Positions 46,205 through 57,300 of a DNA stretch of 64,000 nucleotides are shown here, in pieces. The stretch is from Zygnema cylindricum (Eukaryota; Streptophyta; Zygnematophyceae; Zygnematales; Zygnemataceae). The stretch's first letter is position 1, and the number at the start of each line of letters is the position of its first letter. The notes under the pieces are model-generated. The model saw only the letters and a list, made by a program, of their open reading frames with translations, did no database searches and was not told the origin of the DNA. Location: NCBI GenBank assembly GCA_037447655.1, contig JBBHKE010000973.1, forward strand, positions 83,463-147,462. Direction: 5' to 3'. Both the position numbers and the translations under genes were made by a program.

Positions 46205-49200
46205 GATTTTTTTATTACAATTTGAAATTAACAACCAAACTAAAGTTTTTGAAATTCAAATGAAAGATGTTGGCATTGGCATTTTCAAAAATCGACATGT
46301 ACCAAAACAATTTATCTTCAAATAAGAAACATATGATAATAAGCTTTACAAACTTATTAATTCGTGGATTCTCATATTGTAGAAGTATGTTAAAGTTATC
46401 CTTATTTTATACCTTAAGATGTTATTTGTAGAGGGCAATTTCAACATTTTTGTTTTTCACCCTAGAGTACTGTCGCATTATTTTCAACAAGTCAATGGCT
46501 CAAAGATCAGCTAAGATAATATAAATCATCTACAAAATCATGTCATTTATTAAGAACTCATTTACGGAGAACTTAGGCAAAACAGTGAGAATTTGATACA
46601 TTTGAAAGGACTAGGTAATGCCAACTAAGGTACAAACTTATAGGTTCATGTTTGTAACTTTTTTTTTCCTTTTGTTCTATGACCACTTTTTTTTCTTTAG
46701 TCATTTTTCTTATTCCTGAAGTTCTCGTTTTCTACTTATTTCTTAATAATTATATGTCTTATTTGTTCGGATTGTTTTTTATATCTTATTTTCCTACTAC
46801 GCTTACTTTATTTTCACTCCATTTATTAATAGTGCTTTTTTTCTCACTTCTTTTTCTTTTTTTACTTATTTTTCCCATTCATTCTCCCCGTTTTTTTTTG
46901 TGCACATCCCCATATTTTTTTTTCTTCTTTCTTCAATTCTTCTTCTTTTCTTCCCCTTTCACTACTCCATCCATTTTTTTTTCTTCCTTATCTTTTTTGC
47001 ATTCGTTTCGTCATTTTTTTCTTTGTCTTCATCATCGTCGTTTATTCCATCATTTTCTTTTTTTTGTATTTTTTTGTCTGCTACTATTTTTTTTTTTTAG
47101 TTTTTTTTTCCATTTTTTATTTTCCTGTAGTTTCCCCTTCTATTTAGCTTCTCTTTTATACCACCTCTTTCTCGTCTTTTTAAATGCATCTTCCTATTAT
47201 TTTCAAAATTTTTTCTTTCCACCTTTGCGTTTTTTTTCCTACATTTTTTTTTCCTCTTTTTTTTCTTATATTTTTTTGCTTGTTTTAACTTATTTTTCAC
47301 CTCTTTTTCGTTTTTTTTTCAATGCACCTTCCTACGTTTTTATTTTTTTTTGTTTTTTCTGAGTTATTTTATCCACGTGTTCTATTTTTACTTTTTTTTT
47401 CATTTCTTTTTATAAATCTTTTTTTTTTTCCTTTCTATCAACTTTTATAACGTTTTACGTTTCTTTTATTACATTTTCATTTTTTCCTTGTTCGTTCATT
47501 TTTCTCTACTTCAATTCTTCCATTTTATTCCCTTTATTTTTCTTCTATACCTATCTCTACCTTGTTCTTTTACCTGCGTTTCCTCTTATGCATCTTCTAA
47601 ATTTTCAAAATATTATATTATTTCAAACTTACATTTTCCTCTCTTGTTCTCCTCTAGTTCTTCTCTCCTCTTTTTTCCCCCACTTTTTTGTCTTTTCGTC
47701 TTTATATTCATTTTCTTATTTTCCCTCCCTCTCTTTTTCGTCTTTTTTTTATTTTATTATTTTGTTGATTTTTTTTTTCAGCATCGTGACGTGATAAGGG
47801 AGTTCATACCCAAAAATGTTCCGAGCTAAAACCATGTTATTTAAAAAGAGCAGTTAAAAAGCAAAGTGACTCAAATAGAATGGAAAAAGTCGGAATAAAG
47901 GTAACTAGAAAGTGGAGCTAGAAAAAATCAAAACACCGTCGATAATTAAGCACTGAAAGTACAAAAAAACGATTAAAATATTGTGGGAGTTTCTCAAAAA
48001 ATTATGATGATAGAGCGAGAGTGAAACTTTGTTTATCATCTATTTAAAAAAGAAAGAACAAAATTGTTAAATGGGCTGGAAGCGATTCATCGTCTCATCG
48101 AAAAAATATTGAGATTACTAAGTATTGAACTCGAAAAAAAAAGGATGAAAAAAAACCCCACAAAATGTTAAAATAAATGGGACAATCATATTCGAGATTA
48201 CAAGAAAGTAAATGACTAACAAACCAAAACCCGTAGTGGTAAAAAACAACAAGGTAAATGACTATCTAGCCAAAATCCCGAGTGGTAACAATGACTATTA
48301 GTGGATGAGGATCAAAAGTAAAACCATTAGAAAGTTGCATGGAAATTTCAATGAACGTTTCTATATAGCGATACGTAAAGCGATACGTTAACCGGACGGT
48401 GGGTGAAAAAAAAAACATTACACCCACTCATGTACGAGACAGATTTATGATTAACTCAGAGAAAGACATCCCAATCCATAATGATGAGACTTCAAAAACC
48501 TTTTTCCCAAAAGTATAAATATTGTGATATAACACTCCAAAGAGGAAAAATATTTTTCCCAATCTAGAAATAGTGGCAGTGGAAAACATACAAAAACCGA
48601 AACTAACACAAACACAACAAGGGCGTCAAGCCTTTAAGGGTAGGGGTTAAAAACTGTAGTCGTTAAAATATTTCAGATGACCGTGAAGGAGAAAAATGAA
48701 AAAAACACAAATAATAAAATCGGGACGTCGAAGAAAAATAGAGGTTACTAAGGATTGAACTTGGAAAACAAAAAGGTGAAAAAAACTCCACAAAAGGTTG
48801 AAATAAATAAGACAATATTTTTCGAGATTACAAGAAAGGGTTTGAAACTATAGTCGTAAAAATACATGAGATGACCGTGAAGGAGAATAAAAAAAACAAG
48901 GAAACATTTAACACAATCGGGACGTCGATGAAAAATAAAGATTATTAAGTATTGAAATCGAAAAAAAGAATATGTAAAAAACTCCACAAAATGTTGAAAT
49001 AAATGGGACAATATTCTTTGAGATTACAAGAAGGTAAAAATGCATGAAATGACGGTGGAGAATAAAGAAAACAAAAAAACATTTAACAAAATCAAGACGT
49101 TGAAAAAAAATAAAGATTATTAAGCATTGAACTTGAAAAAAAAATGTGAAAAAAAGCTCCACAAAATGTTGAAAAAAATGAGACAATATTTTTCGAGATT

Positions 49201-50400
49201 ACAAGAAGGTAAAGCACTATCGAGCCCTTATCCCAAGTGGTAACACAGACTACTAGTCGATGACAATAAAAAACTTAATCCCGAGCGATAACAAGGACTC
49301 TTAATCAATAACAATACAAAAAAAACCAGAAAGAAGTTGTTTGGGAGTTTCAATGAATGTTTTTATGCACCAATACACGAAGCGGTGGGTGGGAACAAAA
49401 ACATTACACCCAATCATATACGAGACACATTTATGATAAATTTAGAGTAAAAAACCCCAATCCATGATGAGAAGACTAAAAAGAGGAATAACATTAGGGG
49501 ATAACATTTCTATGGAGTGATACACAGACAACAAAGAGGAATAACATTGGAAGATAACGTGGGTGGGAACGAAAACATTACACCCAATCATATACGAGAC
49601 ATATTTATGATAAATTCAGAGTAAACAACCTTAGTCCATGATGAGAAGACTCCAAAGAGGAATAACATTAGGAGATAACATTTCTATGCAGTGATACACA
49701 AAGCGGTGGGTGAGACGTTACACCCACTCGTGTATGAGACACATTTAACATTACGAGATAACGTTTCTGTGTAGTGATATACAAAGGGGTGGGTAAGCCG
49801 TTACACCCACTCGTGTACGAGACACATTTATGATAAACCCATTGTAGGACACCCTAGCCCATGATGACGAGACTTTAAAGAATAAAACATTATAAGATAA
49901 CACCCTAAAAGGGATATTTTTTTTTCCAATCTAATGACACTAATATTGGAAAACGTAGCCCATGATGATGAGACTCTAAAGAAGAAAACAGTGGAAGATA
50001 ACACTATAAAAAGGATAATTTTTTTTCCAATCTAATGACATTAATACTGGAAAACGTAGAAAAATGGGAACTAACGCAAACACATAAAGGGCTTAAAAAG
50101 CGAACTAACCTAAGCACAACAAAGTCGTTAGACCTTAGAGGGTAGGGTTTGAAACTGTATCTGTACAAATACATGACAACACGGGCGTTATATCTTCAAA
50201 AGCAAGGGTTTGAAACTATAGTCGTAATAATACATAAGATGACCGTGAAAGAGAACAACAAAATCAAGGAAACATTTCACAAAATCGGAGAAATATTGGC
50301 CTCAAGTAGGGAGAATAACGAAGTTGGGTGAAAAAATGATTGTTAAACAAGATGAGAGAACTATTGCCCGAAAGTTGGGAGAAAAATGTTGGATTCGCAC
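46205..50400. repeat. Large repeat unit, copy 2
   Basis: The direct counterpart of 36885-40650: the same entry sequence, a T-rich tract at about 46655-47790 ending in a TCGTGACGTGATAAGGGAGTT-type junction (38469-38490 in copy 1), then the A-rich sub-repeats (four or more at 48100-49200) and TACGAGAC(A)CATTTATGAT units. It is longer than copy 1 because of extra sub-repeats at about 49390-49990. Confidence 0.8.
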
Positions 50401-50489
50401 ATGAATGTCGTTCAATTCGGGGTAGAATATGGTAATATATATACTCGAAGTCGCCCGTGATAATTGGGTACGGACTCGCTAGACTCTAC

Positions 50490-50575
50490 ATCAAGTGGCT
50501 GACAGAGTGGTAGTGCGTTCGACGCTGAAGTGAAAGGTCCCAAGTTCGAGCCCTGACCATCTTTGTTTTTCCTAG
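50490..50575 (+). pseudogene. tRNA-Phe-like relic, possibly the head of a SINE
   Basis: GGCTGACAGAGTGGTAGTGC resembles a D-arm/A box, CTGAAG an anticodon region with GAA, and AGGTCCCAAGTTCGAGCCC a variable loop and T-arm with B box (GTTCGAGCC). Acceptor and T stems do not pair properly, so it is not a working tRNA. About 25 bases later a run of ten A follows, as in a very short tRNA-derived SINE. In copy 1 the match stops after the A box. Confidence 0.5.
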
Positions 50576-50589
50576 TAACAAAAAAAAAA

Positions 50590-50840
50590 TACAATAAGTC
50601 GACAACAAGAACAATTAGAATATAATAATAAGATTATATACACAACAACCCTAAAACAAAAAAAACAGATGTATCAACAATAAAGAAACAATACATTAAT
50701 AATATAATATACACAAAAACATAAATAATAAATCGTCAACAACAAGAACAAGAATAAAATATACTAATTATACAATGTACAAAAAAAAAATCGTCAACAA
50801 GAACAATAAGAATATAATAATACGATTAAATATAGCAACA
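50590..50840. repeat. Diverged tandem duplication, AT-rich
   Basis: The unit TCGTCAACAAGAACAATAAGAATATAATAAT...CAACAACCCTAAAA occurs at about 50596-50660, 50730 and 50790-50850. No gene is seen from here to 51430. Confidence 0.6.
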
Positions 50841-51429
50841 ACCCTAAAATAAAAAAAATAAACACAATAAATAGAAAAAAAACAAACAATAAACAGAGAA
50901 AAAAAAACAAAAACAATAAATAGAAACCAAAAAACCTATTATAAAAACCGTTAAATATTTTCCAATAAAATGTTCACCTTACTAGCTAAACCACCAAAAA
51001 AATCTTTAAATATTTTCTAGTTCAATGTTTGACTTACTACTTCTCGCCCATTGTGTTCGCGTTGTCTTACAGGTTTGCACACCTATATATATTTGTACGT
51101 TTTTTCGTCATAAAATGAATAATAAAAAAAAAAAACTAAACAAAATAACTAAAAATGAAAAAAAAGTGAATGGAATAATGAAAAAAAAAATCCCTTATGC
51201 GCATGCAACACACAAAAATGCATGCATACATCATGTGGAAATACGTACGTTTGTACATAGTTTAAGATAAAGACGTAGGTGAAATATTTATATACTTAAA
51301 TATATTCATATATTTGAAGACCACCCTTTATTATAAGCGATGCAAGGTACCCCTTAAACAAGAAATTAATCATTCCGTATTCAGGCACAAATCTATAATT
51401 ACCACAACGATCATAAAGTTATTTATATA

Positions 51430-51880
51430 GAAATAAGCGAAGGTCTGTTGAAAAAACCTTATGTGTGTTGAAATAACCTTTGTCATTTTGAAAAAACTTA
51501 TTTCTATTGCAGTAGTTCGCGAATGTGTGCGTTGAAAAAACCTTATTTGTGTTAAAAGAACCTTTGGCATTTTGAAAAAACTTATTTCCATCGTAGTAGG
51601 CGAATATGTGAAAAACCTTATTTTGACATAACCTTATATGTGTTGAAAAAACCTTTAACATTTTGAAAAAAACGTACTTCCATGCTAGTAGGCGAATGTG
51701 TGGAAAAACTTACTTTTATAGTATTATGCGAGTTTGGGGAAATGTGTGTTGAAAGAACCTTTGACAATAACCTTTAGCATTTTGAAATAACAGTGGCAGT
51801 AATTTACACGAAAATTCTTTACAGGAGCACTGAGCATTTAGTCATTACCACCATCATTGTTTGCACGTTGCATAATTTGT
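51430..51880. repeat. Tandem array, right member of an inverted pair
   Basis: The reverse complement of the 44640-45270 array: GTGTTGAAAAAACCTT, CATTTTGAAAAAACTTATTTC and (G/T)AGTAGGCGAATGTGTG units, ending with GAGCACTGAGCATTTAGTCATTACC. The two arrays face each other across about 6.2 kb that contains copy 2 of the large repeat. Confidence 0.75.
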
Positions 51881-52127
51881 TATTAGAGTAGGAAATACCT
51901 TACATGGACGATGTAACTACAAAGTTTATTTCGTTTCGTCCGATTTAATATGTTAGTACAAGACTTCTAATACTTTATTTTTCAAAGGTTTCATTTCGTG
52001 ACGTTCTTCAATTTACGTCTAAGTTTAATGTTACGCTTCGCGATTATATTTCAATTTTGCAGCTAAATTAAAAGCGAACATGTGTGCTCTCACTGCGGAG
52101 CTCACGTAAAGTTAAAAAGTGATTGTG

Positions 52128-52402
52128 CGCAACACTTTTATTCATATATGGTTGCCGCGTTTTTGTTATTGTAAACCTTGGCTGATCGTGTAAATTGTTG
52201 ATTTTATTACGATGGATGGCGTTCGCAAGCGCGACAAAATTTTAACCGGTTGTAACAATATTTTGAAAGTCAAAGTTGTTCAACTAATTGACTGTCAAAT
52301 TTAAACTTAACGGTACTTTACTTGTACATGTGTGTACTTAAAACGTACTATAATTGATAAGGTGATGTAAGTGATTGTGCGCAACCAAAATAGTGATTGC
52401 CA
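52128..52402. mobile_element. Single diverged arm of the fold-back element
   Basis: The order of words is that of the right arm at 3590-3928 (TGCGC, TTGTTATTGTAAACCTTGG, CGCGACA, TTAACCGG, GTCAAAGTTGTTC, AAGTGATTGTGCGC), but here no inverted partner is seen nearby. Confidence 0.65.
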
Positions 52403-52573
52403 TGCTTAGTCCCCTAAATATATTTCCAATTTAATGGTCATAATTTAGAGGAGTTTATGTCGTGTTATTGACACTTACGACACTTTCTTATGTAACCAAA
52501 ACTTTGTCTTGCTACTTTATTTTTTAGCGAAGATTTTTCGTACTACTTTCAGAGTGTTATAATGTAACGCAAT

Positions 52574-53194
52574 TGCACGATTCACACTATAAATGGATGA
52601 TGAATGAGATGAGGAAATGAATGTCTTTTTTTTGTTTGGACGTGAATCGCCTTTGACGTCATCTCACGTCAACAAAAACGTCGCGATGTGATTTATGTTG
52701 TCGTACGATTAGGCGCCGATGACTCAAATCCGTCCGTACCAAACTATCGTTTTTCACCCGTAAGAAGGGGGGAAGACGTTTTGTCAAAGTTATAAATAGC
52801 TTTTAAGTTTATATTTTTTTACGTTCTATTTTAGATGATTTTGATTGGCTATTTGATAATGGGTTAGCATTTTAAAAAATTTATCTACTATAAATCATTC
52901 ATTCGGGATACGTCTTCCTGTGTTTTCAAAATCGGATTTATGCATTCCGAAAAGGATTTCCGGAAAAAAAGATGATTTACCACAGTTGTCAAAGTTTTGA
53001 CGCACTTGACTGTATGCTTTGTCCGTCGCTACGCTCCAAATTGTATATTTTGTCCGTCGCTAAGCTCCAAAAAGCTTGACAACCGAGCGGTCGACTTGAT
53101 TGGTGCCTCTGTTTTTGTTTTTTTCGGAATGAATGGTACTGGATTATTCGTTTCCTCATCTCATTCACCATCCATTTCTAGTGTGAATCGTGCA
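52574..53194. mobile_element. 621 bp TIR element with about 48-bp inverted ends
   Basis: The left end TGCACGATTCACACTATAAA continues through GGATGATGAATGAGATGAGG. The right end is its reverse complement with a few mismatches. AAT flanks both sides (52571-52573, 53195-53197), a possible 3 bp duplication. The ORF at 52997-53293 crosses the element border and is not accepted as a gene. Confidence 0.65.
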
Positions 53195-53219
53195 AATGAA
53201 ATTGCTACTTTAATTGTGA

Positions 53220-53970
53220 CGGATGTAGACGTGGGTGTAATTTGTGACGGTTGTAGACGACTATCAAACTTGCGACAATTGATGATTTTATAGTGGTTTC
53301 TTATGACATTGTAGATGTTTTGGGTTTGTGACATTTTGACGTCACGCTCAATTATGATAGCGTCACTAATTCCAAAACTTTACGCCATGGTTTCCCGATT
53401 TTGTTTTTTCGTCCTTTCTCACTCTATTTGCCATCAAAATACGCCCAAAGACAATAAAAAGTAATATTTTTCAGAGACATTTCATTTGATGCCATTCTTG
53501 CCGTTTTTCATTGCAAGAATTGTGAGATAGACAGTGGTAATGGTAGAGGGAAGGAAAAAGAGGCGCCTTCACGGACTTCGCTTTTGACGAAATGGCGTCC
53601 GTCGGTCGAGACCCCTCCACGCCCACACGCTGGAAACGTGCAGTGGATGTTTTTTTGGGTACTCCGCGCAGAAAAGTTTTCAAAAACCTCCGACGAGTGC
53701 GACAACGTCTGCCTATTCGTTGACATCATAGAACTTTAGTTAAAATCCCCTCTCGAGGTGATTTCAGTAGATGTTTGAAGATGAGCTGGAAGAACGGGAG
53801 AGTGGGTCGAAACGCGGTAGACGACAAACTGTAGTACATCTAAAGTTTCAAATTGGCGCAAATTGTACTATAGTAATTTCATTTTTTTTGTACGGCTGCG
53901 GGTTTTCTCGTTGCGGGCTAAGTTTTGGAGAAAAACGACAATAAAATACCCTTAGTTTATCACATGGGAA
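53220..53970. mobile_element. Family A TIR element, diverged third copy
   Basis: It shares GTGGGTCGAAA, GGCGCAAATTGTACTATAG, GAGACCCCT and the right end CACATGGGAAAGTGCCC with TAA. This parallels the 24405-25188 element. The left terminus could not be identified, so it is probably truncated. Confidence 0.55.
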
Positions 53971-54363
53971 AGTGCCCTAAAAGCGATTCACGGTGCCAGA
54001 AACACACAAAATCGGACACAAGTCTCCGACTCCCCACTTGCTTTTCACTTTACAACTTTTGCATTATCTTAATTCAATCATTCTCTTTTATGATTTCATA
54101 TTTATGGAGGTGATCCTGACCATCCGATGCAGAATTTTCAAAGGGCCAAACGTACATTGTTGTCTTGTACGGCTGTACCTTACCTTGTACCAAATTGTCG
54201 TACCGTACAGTGGGTACACGTTACCTGGAAATGTAGGCAATAGCATTGGCACTTGTCGTCCAAATGCACTTTTACTCTCTGGGCGATTTGACACTTCGAC
54301 CTTCAAAAGCTGTGATGGTGTCTGCCCTGAAGGAAGCTTTCAGCTGGAGCTAAGCTGAAAGCT

Positions 54364-57300
54364 ATGGCTTTTTTGGTTTCCGTTTTTTGTCTGCTTCTCA
54401 TATGTGTTTTGGACCTCCGGAGAGTTTTTTCCGACAGTCAGTTCTCATTGGTAAGTCCATATTTTGTCTCGTTTTGTTTTTTTCAAGGTTCACCTGCTCT
54501 TTCACTTCCTCTTTCGTCCCTTTCACCCTTTTTTTGGCCACTTTGTCAACAATTTAAAGATGGAAATTTGATCTGAAGTTTGATTTGATTTGCCTTGGTG
54601 ACTGTTCAAGATTTTTTGGCCCTATTATGCAAACGGTTAATTTGACTGCTTGCATTTTTTTTCGCAGACTGTGGTGGACAGTCCAATCAGGGACATAGTA
54701 TGGGTTGGGGAAAGTGACCAAGTAAGCCAGTTTGACCTATTTTTCATTCATTTTACACATTCTGGCAAGGCTGTCATGTAATTCTTTAGAGTGTTTTTAT
54801 TTTTATTCCTAATTTACAATTTGAACACTTCAATAGAGGAGAAAACTGTGAAATATGTTCGTGGAATCACATTTGTTCAATTCTGTATTTACATACCAGA
54901 GGCGTGTGGCATTCACATTTTCCTGCTTGCAGTATTACGAATTCACATTGTATTTCAATGTTGTCTTTGTCAGCCAGTTTGAATTTTGGCGGTATATTAA
55001 TCCTTCTTAGAAAGCAAAGCGCTGCAATCGCAGGTGGTATTCACCATTACTGAGGAGGGCCACCTATGGAGAAGCATGGATGGAGGGATGACTTGGAGCG
55101 ACCATACAGCCAGTGGCAAAGTAAGCTTACTGTGGGGCCACTTCAAATTCTCGTTGACAATCAACTGCAGCTTGAACCTCAAAGGTCCACAGGATATTGT
55201 ATTAAACTCATAGTTCAAATGTGCGAAACCATTGGAAACTCTATATTTGGTTTCCCCATGCTATACGAGAATCATACTGTATAATACGTGTATAGTATGG
55301 GGTAACCATATATAGCGTTTCCAATCGTTTTCGCACAGGAACACGATTAGAAGCAACTAAAACAATTATAGCAACTAGTAGGGGCAACTGGAGCTCTGTG
55401 TCATACACTCTGGAATCGTGTGTGCAAACTCTTTGGCTTCTCCAGCTTGTCACCTCTTACATGTATTCAGATTGAATGAATAACTTGAATGATGTGAATC
55501 ACTTGAATGTGATGCTGTGGGCTTTATGCTCTCAATTAGCAGTAGTTCGCTGACACACACTTTCTTATGCAGCTTGCAGGTGTATTTGAGACGTCTGGCA
55601 ATTATGGGTAGGCGGAAAGTGTTCAGAAACCATGAATCCTGATGATTTTGGTTTGGACAAAATGCAAGTTTTAAGAACGGCACTTCTTGAACGGAATGTA
55701 ATGAACATTGGTGGTTTTTGAGAATGTATCGATTCCATAGTAGTTCATACTAAGACCGATGTCACATTATCTGTTCTTTTGAATTGGACCTCTCAGCAGG
55801 CAAAAAAAAGGAGGGGGGGGGGGGGGGTTTTTGGGGGGGGGGGGGGGGATAGGGACAGACCTTGCTTTTGTTTCAAAGTGCTTGCTAGAACCTAGATGAT
55901 TAAACGGCTATTGCTACAAAAAACTTTCAACTTTCTAGTTCAATGCGTGAAAGCAAGTAGAGCATACTGTGCTCTTTCACCTTTTCCAAGCTAGAACTTT
56001 TGCGCCTATTCTTTTCTTTTATATAGCATGTGTTATGAACCTGAGTATTTTTAACGCATTGCCTCAAGCTGGAACACGTTGGAGCTTTGAGCCCACTGGA
56101 TTGTAAGGCTTTCTGATGGGAAACTCGCTTGTCCGATTCTTTCAAACTATCTGGTGTCTGGTGTCCTGTCCTCTGGTTCAGCGATTATAAGCCAATCCAC
56201 GGCGTCCAAGCACTTCTTTTTCATGAGGCTGCTGCTAAGAAGGTTAGGCAGCAACCTGAGTCTTTGAGCTTCCTTACATTGTATTATATGCTTATTTCGG
56301 CATGAGTAGTTGGTCTTCATTGTCTTTATCCATAAGCCATTCAGTCTATCCAACTGTTTTTCTGCAATGGTCGCCTAAGTACAGTCTACTGCTTGATATA
56401 GCTCAACAGATGAGACATGATTCACATACTCACATGATGATTGAAGCAATCTTTACAAGGGAGCAAGTGTCTAATTGTGACATTGCTATGGTTGCCTATT
56501 ATTTTTTCAGGGGGGTTTTAAATTGTTGGCCAGATGTTAAAGGAAGGCCTAATGTGACACATTTCATTCTTAATGTAGCAATATGAAGCTGTTTTTGATT
56601 CTTGGGTGGAAACAGATATTTTTCCGAGGTGGAGCTGATTTTCATTGGGTAACTGATGATTTCGGTAAGTTCTTGCTGCTCTGGACGTTTCTATTTTAGC
56701 ATTGTTAGAACTGATGTGTGTCCACTAGCTTCAGGTATCGTAACATGGGTGGGCACAAAAAAATTATCTGGTTATATATTGCAACTTACTGCAAAGTCCA
56801 AGTATACCAATCAAAACTCTTTCACTTTTCATTTTTTTTATTGTTTGCAAATAATCCTTTCGACTCTTTATGCAAAGCATATAAGGTTACGTTCAGTTGC
56901 TTCAGAGTGGAGTGAAATTGTGAAGAGTACACGGCAGATTTGTACGATCACATTTATAGGTGTTTATCTGCTTAGGTGGTAGTGTGATTTTACCACGACT
57001 GGAACATTTTTTTGAGTTACATTGAGTTTCTCATTCTGTCCAGAAGCCCAATCAAGTGACTAGCAATATGAATTGTATAAACATCGAATTTATTCGCTCA
57101 AACCTGCTCTGGAACTCTTGAACTTCCTGGGACATTTTGTTCTATTCCAATTCTCTGAAGTAGGTTATTTATGGGTTATTTTGGCCTTCGGGAAGTTGTT
57201 GCTGGCATTTGGAAGGTAACCCAAAGCATGACAAATTCCTTGCCTAACTGTTCAACCTCGTGAACAGTAAACTCTTGTTATTTGAAATTTACACTATGCT

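Noticed and set aside
50490-50570. A functional tRNA-Phe gene
   Set aside because: The T stem has mismatches and no 7-base acceptor stem can be paired; only the boxes are recognisable.
43500-51800. CRISPR-like array (regularly repeated A-rich units)
   Set aside because: Units are diverged, adjoining and without unique spacers, and the DNA is eukaryotic; these are tandem or satellite repeats.
52997-53293. 98-codon ORF upstream of the Vps10 gene
   Set aside because: It crosses the right end of the 621 bp TIR element into other repeat DNA and has no family motif.
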